The translations under genes were made by a program, and so were the position numbers. A model generated the notes under the pieces. It worked only from the letters and a program-made list of their open reading frames with translations, was not told the DNA's origin and did no database searches. This document shows positions 9,163-18,085 of a DNA stretch of 64,000 nucleotides, in pieces (position 1 is the stretch's first letter; every line of letters begins with the position of its first letter). This DNA comes from CAWAHD01 sp963781785 (lineage in GTDB: Bacteria > Planctomycetota > Planctomycetia > Isosphaerales > Isosphaeraceae): positions 3,906,001-3,970,000 of the forward strand of contig CAWAHD010000002.1 in the NCBI GenBank assembly GCA_963781785.1, in the 5' to 3' direction.

Positions 9163-10482
9163 ATGGCCTACCGAAGCAATCGACGCGAGTTCATCCGCGA
9201 CCTGGGAATTGGCGCTGCCGCTTTGCCGTTTGTCTTGAACCTGCCAAGCCTGGGATTCGCGAATCAGACAGCGCGCAAGCAGAGGCTGGTCGTGATGTTC
9301 AGCCCTAACGGGGTCGTGCCCTCGGCGTTCTGGCCCGACGGCGAAGGGCCGTCGTTCCAGCTCAAAGAGATCATGAAGCCGCTCGAGCCGCTCAAGAACC
9401 GCACGCTGGTCCTGCACGGCCTTTGTGACAAGCTCAAGGGCGACGGCGACAACCACATGCGCGGCATGGGCTGCCTGTTGACCGGCATCGAGCTCTTCCC
9501 CGGCAACATCCAGGGCGGTTCCGACACGCCGGCCGGATGGGCCAAGGGACTCTCGATCGACCAGGAGATCAAGAACCACCTGCAAAGCCGGTCCGATTCG
9601 CGCACCCGATTTGGATCGCTCGAATTTGGCGTGATGGTGCCCGATCGTGCCGATACCTGGACCCGCATGGTTTACGCCGGCGCGAACAAGCCGATCGCAC
9701 CGATCGACGATCCCTACCAGATGTTTGCCAAGCTGTACGGGCGCATGAAGGACCAGGAGAGCTTGAAGAGCGTTCTCGACGAGGTCAAGGAAGACTTGCA
9801 CAAGCTCAGCTCGGTCGTGAGCTCGGAGGACCGGCAACTGCTGGAAGAGCACGCGACGTTTGTGCGGGAGATGGAGCAAGATCTCCAGGACAACCGCAGC
9901 CGCGACGTCGGCCATGCAGTTCCCAAGCTCGACCCCGGGGTGAAACACCAGGATGCCGATATCCCCAAGATCAGCAAGATGCAGATTGACCTCATGGTCA
10001 ACAGCTTTGCCGCGGATTTCGCCCGGGTCGCGACCATGCAATTCACCAACTCGGTCGGCAATGCCAGGATGCGCTGGATCGACGTGACCGAAGGCCACCA
10101 CGAGCTCTCGCACAACCCGGACAGCGACAAGAAGTCTCAGGAAAAGCTGATCCGGATCAACAAGTGGTATTGCGAGCAACTGGCGTACATGGCGAAGCGG
10201 CTGGCCGAGACCCCCGAACCGGGCGGTGGCGGCAGCCTGCTCGACAATACGCTCCTGATCTGGACCAACGAGCTCGGCAAGGGAAATTCGCACACCCTCA
10301 ATGACATTCCCTTCGTGCTCGTCGGCAACGGCCTTGATTTCCGCATGGGCCGCTCGATCAAGTTCAAGCACCTGCCACACAACCGGCTGCTCCTGTCGCT
10401 GGCCAACAGCATGGGCCATCATATCGAACGATTCGGCAATCCCAACCTTTGCGGCGGCGGCGTTCTCACGGAACTGACCTGA
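9163..10482 (+). CDS. DUF1552 family exported protein
   Basis: This 439-aa protein starts with a twin-arginine-like leader (NRREFIRDLGIGAAALPFVL) and continues as a DUF1552 domain. DUF1552 is related to DUF1501 and the alkaline-phosphatase superfamily and is usually encoded right after DUF1592-type cytochrome proteins, as here (117 bp gap). Characteristic segments are FSPNGVVPSAFWP, MRGMGCLLTGIEL, TEGHHELSH and LLIWTNELGKGNSH. A GGAGG site precedes the ATG. The biochemical role is unknown; export by Tat suggests a folded periplasmic or surface protein. The GH127-like gene starts 8 bp after its stop, so the three genes probably form one operon. Confidence 0.9.
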   Translation: MAYRSNRREFIRDLGIGAAALPFVLNLPSLGFANQTARKQRLVVMFSPNGVVPSAFWPDGEGPSFQLKEIMKPLEPLKNRTLVLHGLCDKLKGDGDNHMRGMGCLLTGIELFPGNIQGGSDTPAGWAKGLSIDQEIKNHLQSRSDSRTRFGSLEFGVMVPDRADTWTRMVYAGANKPIAPIDDPYQMFAKLYGRMKDQESLKSVLDEVKEDLHKLSSVVSSEDRQLLEEHATFVREMEQDLQDNRSRDVGHAVPKLDPGVKHQDADIPKISKMQIDLMVNSFAADFARVATMQFTNSVGNARMRWIDVTEGHHELSHNPDSDKKSQEKLIRINKWYCEQLAYMAKRLAETPEPGGGGSLLDNTLLIWTNELGKGNSHTLNDIPFVLVGNGLDFRMGRSIKFKHLPHNRLLLSLANSMGHHIERFGNPNLCGGGVLTELT

Positions 10483-10490
10483 GCGCAGAG

Positions 10491-12647
10491 ATGCTGACCC
10501 TGCTCATGGCATTGCTTCTTCCCGCCATGCCCGCTCAGGCGGCTGATGCCGGGGCGTCTCGCGATGCGCCTGCATCGCAAAAGGATCCTGCCTCGATTCG
10601 ACTGGCGATCGAGCCATTCGGCTACCACGGGGTCAGTCTGGATGACGGGCCGCTGCGATGGCAGGTTGACGCTGCCCGCGCCGACTATCTCCGGATCCCG
10701 AACGACGACTTGCTCAAGGGCTTTCGCCAGCGAGCCAGCCGGCCGGCGCCCGGTGCTCTACTCGGTGGCTGGTATTCCTCGGATATCTTCCATGTTTTTG
10801 GCCAGATTCTCTCCGGCTTGGCCCGGCTATACGCCACGACCGGTGACCCTGCCTGCCGCGAGAAAGCCGAGGCTCTCGTCAAGGGCTGGGCCGAATGCAT
10901 CGAGCCCGATGGCTATTTCTTCTATTCGCGGAAACCCAATGCCCCGCACTACATCTACGACAAGATGGTCGGCGGCCTGGTGGATCTGATCGTCCACTGC
11001 AAGAGCAAGCCAGCGGCCGACGCTCTGGCAAGAATCACCGGCTGGGCGATCAAAAACCTCGACCGATCCAATGCCTACGCCTTCGGCGGCACCGAGTGGT
11101 ATACCCTCAGCGAGAACCTCTACCGCGCCCACCGGGCCACGGGTAACCCCACGTATCGCGACTTCGCCGCGGTCTGGCACTACACCGAATACTGGGACAT
11201 TTACGCTCGCCGTGGAGACCTTTTCGGCGATCGCAAGAACGGCCGGCGCACCGACGCCTATCACGCCTATAGCCACGTCAACACTCTGGGCGGTGCGGGC
11301 CAGGCTTACCTCCACACCGGCGAGCAGCACTTCCTCGACACGTTGATCAATGCCCATGACGAGCTGGTTGCCCACCAGTGCTTCGCCACCGGGGGGTTCG
11401 GCCCCGATGAGCAGCTCTTGCCCCAGGCTGCCTGGCGGCGCAAGACCGATTACACCCACAACTCGTTCGAGACGCAGTGCGGTGCCTTTGCCGTGTTCAA
11501 GCTGTGCAAGTACCTGATGACAGTGACCGGCGACGCCCGGTACGGCGACTGGATCGAACGCCTGGCCTGTAACGGAATCGCAGCGACGATTCCAATGACG
11601 CCCGATGGTCTCGTCTTTTACTATTCCGACTTTAGCGCGCTCGGCGGGGAGAAACGAAACCATTCCGTCGGCTGGTCGTGCTGCACCGGAACTCGCCCGA
11701 TGGCCCTGGCTGACCTTCACGATCTGATCTACTTTTTTGACAAGGATGACCTCTTCGTCAACCTGTTCGTTCCCTCGACGGTCATCTGGAATCGCCAAGA
11801 CGGTCCGATCACCATTCGCCAGAGTACCCGGTTTCCAGAGGCTGAGTCGACCGAGCTGATCATCACGGCGCAGCGCCCGGCAACCTTTGGCTTGAAGGTG
11901 CGCGTACCTGGTTGGCGAGCAGGCTCGCTCGAGTTCTCCGTCAACGGCAAGCGCATGCCTGATTCCGTCGATGGCCATGGGTGGGCATTGGTGCGCCGCC
12001 AGTGGAAGGATGGAGACCGCGTTTCGATCCGTTTGCCGATGAAGTTCGACGTCCGTCCGCTCGATTCATCGGTTCCCTTCCCGGCGATGATCTTGCGTGG
12101 GCCGGTCGCCCTGGCAGTCCGCTCGTCGGGAAAGAACCCCGGAGCCTTGCTCCACGAGCCTGACCTGGCCAAGGCGCTGATTCCCTCGGTGGGTGAGCCG
12201 TTAACGTATCACGCCCGCTCGGACGACAGCGACGTGCTCATTCGGCCGTTCTACGCGTTCAAGCAAGGCGAGCCGTATTTCCTCTATCTCGACCCCAATC
12301 GGTATTCGTTTAAGTCGGCTCGTTTCACGGGCGACGGCTGGCGTGGGTCGGAGTCATTCCGCTACAACGACCGGCCAGGAGCGTCGGTGGAGTTCACGTT
12401 CGAGGGGACGGGCATCCGCTGGATCGGCTTTCGGTTCGATGATGCCGGCAGTGCGGAGGTGCGCGTCGATGATAAACCAGTCGGTGAGGTTGACCAGTTT
12501 GCTCCCCAGCGCAATCAGCCCTTCGAGTGGGTCAAACGTGGCCTACCAGCCGGCAGTCACCGGCTCACGCTCACCATTCTTGACAAGAAACCCAAATCCT
12601 CGAGTGGACGGTTCATCAACGTCGCGGGGTTTGAGGTGGTTCCCTGA
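10491..12647 (+). CDS. GH127-like (DUF1680) beta-L-arabinofuranosidase family protein
   Basis: This 718-aa secreted glycosidase candidate has signal peptide LLMALLLPAMPAQAADA. A large alpha/alpha-barrel of the DUF1680/GH127 type follows (about residues 80-430), then beta-sandwich domains. Two segments resemble the zinc/cysteine catalytic centre of GH127 beta-L-arabinofuranosidases: SFETQCGAF near residue 330 and SVGWSCCTGTRPMA near residue 400. The C-terminal 120 residues form an extra beta-rich domain that may bind carbohydrate. The ATG at 10491 is chosen because it begins the signal peptide, although the frame opens further upstream inside the DUF1552 gene. The natural substrate is unknown, and the GH146 or GH142 clans are alternatives. 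Confidence 0.82.
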   Translation: MLTLLMALLLPAMPAQAADAGASRDAPASQKDPASIRLAIEPFGYHGVSLDDGPLRWQVDAARADYLRIPNDDLLKGFRQRASRPAPGALLGGWYSSDIFHVFGQILSGLARLYATTGDPACREKAEALVKGWAECIEPDGYFFYSRKPNAPHYIYDKMVGGLVDLIVHCKSKPAADALARITGWAIKNLDRSNAYAFGGTEWYTLSENLYRAHRATGNPTYRDFAAVWHYTEYWDIYARRGDLFGDRKNGRRTDAYHAYSHVNTLGGAGQAYLHTGEQHFLDTLINAHDELVAHQCFATGGFGPDEQLLPQAAWRRKTDYTHNSFETQCGAFAVFKLCKYLMTVTGDARYGDWIERLACNGIAATIPMTPDGLVFYYSDFSALGGEKRNHSVGWSCCTGTRPMALADLHDLIYFFDKDDLFVNLFVPSTVIWNRQDGPITIRQSTRFPEAESTELIITAQRPATFGLKVRVPGWRAGSLEFSVNGKRMPDSVDGHGWALVRRQWKDGDRVSIRLPMKFDVRPLDSSVPFPAMILRGPVALAVRSSGKNPGALLHEPDLAKALIPSVGEPLTYHARSDDSDVLIRPFYAFKQGEPYFLYLDPNRYSFKSARFTGDGWRGSESFRYNDRPGASVEFTFEGTGIRWIGFRFDDAGSAEVRVDDKPVGEVDQFAPQRNQPFEWVKRGLPAGSHRLTLTILDKKPKSSSGRFINVAGFEVVP

Positions 12648-12788
12648 CGCCGGGTCTGGAACAGGTGTTCCGAGCTTGCATTGAAGTTGTTCGCCTGCTC
12701 CTCGAATCAGAGCGCGATCGTGCTTGTCAAATGGGTTACCCTCGATAGGCTGGCCGAAATTAGCCGGTTTAATGTAAGGAGCCATGTC

Positions 12789-13034
12789 ATGGAGTCAGTT
12801 GGTGCGTCTGAAGCGAAGACACATCTGCCCCAGCTACTCGATCGGGTCGCTCGCGGCGAGGAGATCCAGATCACCCGGAATGGCCACGCTGTCGCGCGTC
12901 TCGTGCCCGAACCGGCCGAGGAATTCGCTGACGTTCGCTCCGTCGTCGCCGAGATTCGCGAATTTCGCAGCGGCCGGACGTTGGGAGGAGACATTACGAT
13001 CCGCGAGTTGATCGAAGAAGGACGGCGATTCTGA
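12789..13034 (+). CDS. Phd/YefM-family antitoxin without an adjacent toxin
   Basis: This 81-aa antitoxin has the family opening GASEAKTHLPQLLDRVARGE and ITRNGHAVARLVP, followed by an acidic C-terminal arm (DITIRELIEEGRRF) of the kind that wraps a VapC or RelE toxin. An AAGGAG site lies 7 bp before the ATG. Antitoxins of this class are normally followed at once by a PIN-domain toxin gene. Here the next 90 bp contain no recognisable toxin start and run into a repeat array. It therefore looks like an orphan, or the survivor of a pair whose toxin was lost when the repeats expanded. Confidence 0.8.
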   Translation: MESVGASEAKTHLPQLLDRVARGEEIQITRNGHAVARLVPEPAEEFADVRSVVAEIREFRSGRTLGGDITIRELIEEGRRF

Positions 13035-13120
13035 TCTGGCGTCACGATCGACAGCGAGACGAACTCTCACGTCTGGAGCGATACGCTTAGAAACTGGCCC
13101 GAAACAACTTCCCGATCTTA

Positions 13121-13340
13121 TCCAACCTGGGGCTGACGCCACCAGGCTGTACGATGTCGCCGCGTCGCGGCTGGGAACAAAATGCGTCGCGCTCGTCCAA
13201 CCTGGGGCTGACGCCACCAGGCTGTACGATGTCGCCGCGTCGCGGCTGGGAACAGAATACGTCGCGCTTCGTCCAACCTGGGGCTGACGCCACCAGGCTG
13301 CACGATGTCGCCACTTGACGGCTCGGAATACGTTGCTTCG
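13121..13340 (+). repeat. Direct-repeat array A, three 75-76 bp units
   Basis: Three near-identical units begin at 13121, 13196 and 13272, each opening TCCAACCTGGGGCTGACGCC and followed by CACCAGGCTG and a GATGTCGCC segment. The third copy diverges at its 3' end. Each unit holds an imperfect palindrome around CCTGGGGC...GCC. Small ORFs through the array are by-products of the repeat length and are not annotated. Its core CCTGGGGCTGACGCCACCAGG is the reverse complement of the core of the adjoining array B. Confidence 0.9.
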
Positions 13341-13583
13341 CTGATTTGGTCGTTGAGGCTGTTTTGGAGCCCCCGAAGCGGGGCGGAATCGTAAAGCCTG
13401 GTGGCGTCAGCCCCAGGTATACTGATCTGGTCATTGAGGTTGTTTTGGAGCCCCCGAAGCGGGGCGGAATCGTAAAGCCCGGTGGCGTTAGCCCCAGGTA
13501 TACTGATCTGGTCATTGAGGTTGTTTTGGAGCCCTCGAAGCGGGGCGGAATCGTAAAGCCTGGTGGCGTTAGCCCCAGGTATA
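13341..13583 (-). repeat. Inverted-orientation repeat array B, three 81-bp units
   Basis: Three units of exactly 81 bp begin at 13341, 13422 and 13503. Each contains GAGCCCCCGAAGCGGGGCGG (a GCCCC/GGGGC hairpin) followed by an AGCCTGGTGGCGTCAGCCCC core that is antiparallel to array A. A fourth, truncated unit (AAAGCCCCAAACGGGGGCGAC) starts near 13601. Two hairpins per unit recall REP-type intergenic elements. The strand is marked minus because the shared core is inverted relative to array A. Confidence 0.9.
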
Positions 13584-14103
13584 CGCCGACAATCCATTAT
13601 TGAAAGCCCCAAACGGGGGCGACATCAGTGATCGCACCAGCGCGCTCACTGCTCACGTGGGAGTCATTCGCGCTCTCTCGCGGGTCTCCCACCCGAATTC
13701 GGGGCGGGAAACGTGTGGTCAGTTCGGTGGCAAGGTCGGGAGACTTTGCCATGCCTCGGTCCTAGGTTGGGAAGATTCCGAGAAGTTATTTCGCGCCACA
13801 TGGCCGACCGCAACATTGTGCCTGTTCTGCTACGCACAATCGACAGCTTGCAGCTTGACGATGCGGCGATTGCTCGACTCATGGAGGAAATGGGGTGTCG
13901 GCCGGAGGGGGCGACTCATGCCGGCTAGGGAGGTCCGGACCTACACGGCAAAGGAAATCGAACATCTCGGCGAAAATCTGTGATCGCGTGGAGCGAGCCC
14001 TGGATGTGGGCTCCGATACCCTCCTATGAAGAATTCCAGGGCACGAGCCACGATCCGCTTATCACAGCAGAGCTATGTGTTCGTGGCGATCGGCAAGCTT
14101 TAC
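13584..14103. other. Intergenic region with only doubtful small ORFs
   Basis: No gene is supported with confidence. A 42-codon ORF at 13800-13928 (MADRNIVPVLLRTIDSLQLD) overlaps a 21-codon ORF at 13918-13983 (MPAREVRTYTAKEIEHL) by an ATG/TAG overlap. They could be remnants of a small toxin-antitoxin-like pair or chance frames. The truncated array B unit lies at the left edge. Confidence 0.4.
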
Positions 14104-14859
14104 TCATGGTTGAAGCAACGAGACGTTGCGCGACGACTCACGCGGTACTACAACGCAGGTGAGAATCTCCGTCGCCACGTGACCGGCTCGATCACGGATG
14201 GTTACACGAGGAGTGTATCGGCGCGCGGCATGATAAATGTGGTCGAGGCGAAATGATCCGTTGGTGCTCACAGCCAGCTCAGCTTCGCCGGCTTCTTCGG
14301 CGTAGTCGACCGTGGCTGACAACGGCCCTGTGTGACCGCCCGTCAAACGTCCTTCAGCGTAGAATCGCTCGTGTTCCTGAATTTCCTCCAAAATCGGGCT
14401 GATCGCAATGCCCCAGCCTGGGCTATTGACCCAAACCTCGAAGGCCTTGGAGACTTTCGCGACCCCGGACGCACCGAAGGTGATCTCCCCCTGGTATCTT
14501 CCAACCTTTGGGAAAAGACGTTCGACGGTGAAACTCCCATCCTGCTCCGGCCAGAGGCCCCAAAACTCGCCGTCATTGAATCGCACCGTGCCGGTCGCGA
14601 TCGGGACTTCGCGGTCATAGGCACACATTTCGAAGACGTACGGGGATTTCACTTCCAGATGACCATCAGCAAGCGTTGAGGAGCGAAGGAACTGGGCGGT
14701 TGAGCTGTCGTTGCGGTCATCTCTTCCCATCATCGCTGCTCTGATGAAAACAACTCTTGTGCCGCGACCAATCTCCGAAGCGTAGGTCAGGTCGTTGATG
14801 GTCTGCCCTGCCCTCCCGGTTGGTCCGACCCACCTGCTCTTCTGACTCCAGAAGTACAT
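14104..14859 (-). pseudogene. Fragment of a PKD-domain surface protein
   Basis: The 251-codon frame contains at least two degenerate PKD-like beta-sandwich units: SFTVERLFPKVGRYQGEITF and TGPLSATVDYAEEAGE...SFRLDHIYHAARRYTPRVTI. The pattern ATVDY...F.L.H.Y...Y.V.V.D..G is typical of PKD repeats in very large planctomycete adhesin-like proteins. There is no signal peptide at the N-terminus and no full set of repeats, so this looks like an internal or 3' piece stranded between repeat elements. It could be a short expressed protein, but the absence of an export signal and the accessory surroundings argue for a remnant. Confidence 0.5.
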
Positions 14860-15114
14860 CCATCACGGGTCCCTCCCGCGCATCCGAAGAAATGCAATGC
14901 TGGACGCAAGGAGAGTCGAGACGAGTTTTTCGGGCAGAGCCAGTCGCGAACTCGCACAAAATAATAAAACGGTGCAAAGGAAAGAAAATGCTTGACAAAC
15001 CGAGCGCCCTGTCACGATGATGCACGCGATCCGTAACCGAGAGATCGTTCGTGCGAGCTACTGAGGGTTGCCACTTCAAACGAAAGGGGACCCAAGTGTC
15101 GCGCATCGATTTGC

Positions 15115-16212
15115 GTGAGCGAAATTGCCGCCACGCCCCACGCCCCACGCCCCACGCCCCACGCCCCACGCCCCACGCCCCACGCCCCACGCCTGTGCGT
15201 CATTTTCGCTGTCCTGACATTCCCGCTCGGTTGCTCCCCAAAGAAGACGTTCGCTCCCGGCGAAACCTTCTCGGCTGGCTACGTCTTTGCACCTAAACAA
15301 TCAAGGATCACGCACGATTTCGTCGTAAGAAACACCAGTGCGGAGACTGTGAAGATCCTGAAAATCGACAAGAATTGCGGGTGCACTTCGTTCAATTTGC
15401 AGAAGTTCCAATTGGCACCGAGTGAATCAACAAAACTCACAGTCAGCGTAGACGTGCCGGCGGCTTACATGCCGAAATCTGCCGCTTGCATTTTGAGGAC
15501 CGACCATCCACGGTTTAGGGACTGGGTCTACAGCGTGGAGTTCGTGTCACTGCCGTTCATCATGGCCGACCCAGACGTTCTCAGCCTGGGTTCATTTAAC
15601 GTCGACGGCAGTGGTGCGTATGCCGACAAGAATGTCACGTTGGATGTGTTCGCCGACTCCAAGGTTGAACTGATACAAGAGAACTTTACGGTTCCCGCGG
15701 AGATCAAGCTGGAAATCTCGCCAAACACTGAGGTCCGCAGGCTTCAACAAAACGCGTGGAACACGAGGTACCACCTTTCGATTGGGTTGAGCCAAAAGGG
15801 CAAAGAAACCGTCCTGCACACATTCCGCTCAGGGGTTGTTACGAAAGCCATTGACGTAACCGTCGGCGAATCCAGAAGGTGGTCCTATTCAGTCTATTGG
15901 CAGATGTTACCGCCGCTGGTCAGCCAGCCGTCATTTTTGAGCTTCGGGAACCTCTTGGATGACAAAGACGATCATTGCAGGAGTATAACGATAAGGTCTA
16001 CGACAAAGCAGAAATTCAAGATCCTTTCCACAAAAAACCAATCGCCCGATGTTCTCTTCAAATGTATGTACAACCCTTCGAACGAGGCTGCCTCACAGCG
16101 CCTGAAGATTATGGCGCTGAGGCCTAAAGATTCGAGCAGCCGATTTTTGACCGGTTCAATTCAGATCGAGACAACGGCCAAAGTTCAACCAACTGTTGAA
16201 ATACATTGGTAG
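15115..16212 (+). CDS. DUF1573-containing putative lipoprotein with heptamer-encoded N-terminus
   Basis: This 365-aa protein has an N-terminal heptamer-encoded Pro/His/Arg stretch (residues 7-26), then a hydrophobic segment LCVIFAVLTFPLGCS that resembles a lipoprotein signal with the Cys at about residue 40. A DUF1573 immunoglobulin-like domain follows, with the hallmark KNCGCTS and APSESTKLTVSVDVP. A second beta-rich domain fills the C-terminal half. DUF1573 proteins are common exported planctomycete and Bacteroidetes proteins of unknown role. The GTG at 15115 is the only start I see that places the signal in frame with nine heptamers. The signal peptide itself lies 3' of the tract, so repeat changes could switch the gene on or off. 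Confidence 0.78.
   Translation: MSEIAATPHAPRPTPHAPRPTPHAPRLCVIFAVLTFPLGCSPKKTFAPGETFSAGYVFAPKQSRITHDFVVRNTSAETVKILKIDKNCGCTSFNLQKFQLAPSESTKLTVSVDVPAAYMPKSAACILRTDHPRFRDWVYSVEFVSLPFIMADPDVLSLGSFNVDGSGAYADKNVTLDVFADSKVELIQENFTVPAEIKLEISPNTEVRRLQQNAWNTRYHLSIGLSQKGKETVLHTFRSGVVTKAIDVTVGESRRWSYSVYWQMLPPLVSQPSFLSFGNLLDDKDDHCRSITIRSTTKQKFKILSTKNQSPDVLFKCMYNPSNEAASQRLKIMALRPKDSSSRFLTGSIQIETTAKVQPTVEIHW
15131..15193 (+). repeat. Heptanucleotide tandem repeat (CCACGCC)9
   Basis: Nine perfect copies of the 7-mer CCACGCC span 63 bp. Read on the plus strand they encode the alternating peptide PHAPRPT at the N-terminus of the lipoprotein gene starting at 15115. Because 7 is not a multiple of 3, gain or loss of a unit shifts the downstream frame. 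Short heptameric repeats of this kind are known in filamentous cyanobacteria (STRR sequences) and prone to slippage. Confidence 0.97.
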
Positions 16213-16325
16213 GCTGTCCTTAAGTACTCGGCCGACCGCCGTGCCAAAGCGGACTGGCCGGATTCGGCTTCGGAGCCACGGCTCTGAATACTGTCAGCGG
16301 CTTTCCCACCACGAAGGAGACCCCC

Positions 16326-16682
16326 ATGAAGGCGTTCGTCGCTTCCTCAATGGCTACCTTTCTCTGCCTCTTGGCCTTGGTTCGGAGCGCGCCTGCGCAG
16401 GGCAATGGCTATTTTTGCTCCGGGCCTTTCGAGATTTGTCTCACACCATGCGTGCCAGCATCCGGTACCTGCCCGGATGTGCCTGATGATATCTACGTGG
16501 CCTCCAGTGAGGCACTCGCCAACATGACGACAACCTGCGCTGAGGGGATGGGCTCGTGCTCTTTCACCCAGCAGGTCACGGCATGTTACATTGATTACTA
16601 TCTGGTAAGGAACTATCTTGGGCAATGCTCAAATACGTGCGGCAACGACGATTTGGTTGCGTACGTATGCCAACTGCAGTGA
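16326..16682 (+). CDS. Small secreted cysteine-rich protein
   Basis: This 118-aa protein has a clear signal peptide (MKAFVASSMATFLCLLALVR, cleavage near SAPAQG). The mature part has about ten cysteines (CSGPFEICLTPC, GTCPD, TTTCAEGMGSC, ACY, GQCSNTCG, YVCQ), which suggests about five disulfide bonds. A GGAG site stands 8 bp before the ATG. I do not recognise the family. It lies between the DUF1573 lipoprotein and a membrane-anchored protein, all on the plus strand, which suggests a shared extracytoplasmic task. Confidence 0.8.
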   Translation: MKAFVASSMATFLCLLALVRSAPAQGNGYFCSGPFEICLTPCVPASGTCPDVPDDIYVASSEALANMTTTCAEGMGSCSFTQQVTACYIDYYLVRNYLGQCSNTCGNDDLVAYVCQLQ

Positions 16683-16968
16683 CGTGCCTCTGGAAGCGGC
16701 TCCGCGGACCACACCCCGCGAAGAGTCCCAAGTGGGTCGGACTTGGCGTCAAGCGAGTCATCGGGATACCGGCAAGGACTGGGCGTTCTCAAAACGCGGG
16801 ATTGTGACGCAGTCGGTGGATCGTTTTCGCGGGCTCGAGAGTGGGTCGTTGTCCCTCCTCTCGAGGCCACGTCACGGTGAGCCAAGGCCCCTCGGGTTTC
16901 GTGGGTCAAGTATCCGTGGACTGCAATGCCTGTCGGGTCGCGGATCCGCCTCTTTCTTGGATTCGGCC

Positions 16969-18084
16969 ATGGCGTTTCTCTTGGTTCTCGGCGGCATGCT
17001 CTGCTATCAGACGGACGATTCGGCGCAACAGCTCGAATTCCTGCGGTTGTCGTATAGGGCAAATAAAGATGCGTTCGCGTACGGTTCCTTTCGTTTTGAG
17101 TTCACGAAGGGGTCGTCCGCGAGCTTCTCGGACGCGGAGTCGGAGGTTTTTACCAGGTCTTTCAGGGAAGACGGCCTTTATGCTTTTGACGGAGGGGATG
17201 CCAGGTATGACTTGATCGCGGATCCGAAAGACCTCGCGGCCGCGACCAAGCGGATCAGTGATCACCGGCGTTCAGCTTTCATCAGGGCCTTCCGCTCGGT
17301 CACCGACGGTAAGCTAACTCTGCGGGACAACCTCGAGACGGATCAGACAAACACATCGTTAAGGCACAGTCCTATCATATTCCCGGGAACCGACACGTTT
17401 TATAAATCCGGTGCTTTTGAGTTCCCCCTGTACCTCGGAGATAACTGTCATACCGATCCCGACCTGTTCCAGGATCTCACGTCGGTACAGGACGGAAAAG
17501 TGTCGCTCGCCGAGCTCGACATGGATTCTCGCCTGGATGAGGTCAAGGTATGTAAGTTCAGCTTCACGTGGGCCGATGGAAAGCGCACCTATTGGATCGA
17601 TATTGCTCGCGGCTCGGTGCCCCTGCGGATCCTGGACCATTACAATCCCAATAGCGCGGACATCGTGTATATTTTTCGTGATCTGGAGCATGTAGCAAAT
17701 GTGGGATGGCTCCCGCGCCGGAGACTGCACATCATTGGGCAGGGAGGGCTTGTGGATCGGATCGTTGTTACGGAGATCGACACCAAGAACAAGCCTGGGC
17801 CCGCCGTCTTCCAGCTCGAGTTCCCCGAACCGATCAGTGTGTTTGACACTGCACGGAAGCTCGTCTATCCGCGGCGCAAGGTCTGGAGCCTGCGCGACCT
17901 CCCGCAACGCTCTTCACCGGGTGTCAGGCCGGTCAGCCCTTATACTCGGCCACCCGAAATGCCGGCTGAGGTCGTGCCGGTTTCTTGGTGGACCGTGATT
18001 CTCTCCGCCGTTGCTATCCTTCTGGTCACCGCCGTCCCGATCGTTGTTCTCAGGAGACGAATGGGCGGACCTCGCGGGGTGTAA
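16969..18084 (+). CDS. Exported, C-terminally membrane-anchored protein of unknown function
   Basis: This 371-aa protein starts with a hydrophobic leader (MAFLLVLGGMLCYQTDDSAQ) and ends with a transmembrane helix (WWTVILSAVAILLVTAVPIV) followed by a basic tail RRRMGG. The middle is predicted to be largely beta-structured, without known catalytic motifs. The open frame extends back to 16618, but the extra residues have no signal character and overlap the cysteine-rich gene, so the ATG directly before the hydrophobic segment is preferred. A nearby TTG nine bases upstream is an alternative. Its stop is 1 bp from the pseudopilin start, so the two are almost certainly co-translated. Confidence 0.78.
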   Translation: MAFLLVLGGMLCYQTDDSAQQLEFLRLSYRANKDAFAYGSFRFEFTKGSSASFSDAESEVFTRSFREDGLYAFDGGDARYDLIADPKDLAAATKRISDHRRSAFIRAFRSVTDGKLTLRDNLETDQTNTSLRHSPIIFPGTDTFYKSGAFEFPLYLGDNCHTDPDLFQDLTSVQDGKVSLAELDMDSRLDEVKVCKFSFTWADGKRTYWIDIARGSVPLRILDHYNPNSADIVYIFRDLEHVANVGWLPRRRLHIIGQGGLVDRIVVTEIDTKNKPGPAVFQLEFPEPISVFDTARKLVYPRRKVWSLRDLPQRSSPGVRPVSPYTRPPEMPAEVVPVSWWTVILSAVAILLVTAVPIVVLRRRMGGPRGV

Positions 18085-18085
18085 A

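Noticed and set aside
8521..10422. 633-codon open frame on the minus strand
   Set aside because: Antisense to the DUF1592-type and DUF1552 genes, both with strong family motifs; no signal or domain in the antisense product.
13121..13583. Possible CRISPR array
   Set aside because: The repeated unit fills the whole 75-81 bp period, leaving no unique spacers.
13087..13612. ORFs of 85-164 codons with repeated peptides such as IVQPGGVSPRLD
   Set aside because: They are translations of the intergenic repeat units and shift frame with the repeat length, so they are not genes.
14026..14256. 76-codon plus-strand ORF
   Set aside because: Lacks a ribosome site and overlaps the PKD fragment on the other strand; no protein character.
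14992..15021. TTGACA upstream of the lipoprotein gene as a -35 box
   Set aside because: No acceptable -10 hexamer at 16-18 bp; the best match, GATGAT, is too weak to report as a promoter.
15012..15300. Minus-strand frames rich in GVGRGAW repeats
   Set aside because: They are translations of the heptanucleotide tract with no protein-like sequence on either side.
16618..16968. N-terminal 117-codon extension of the membrane-anchored protein
   Set aside because: It overlaps the cysteine-rich gene, has random composition, and would bury the hydrophobic leader that starts at 16969.
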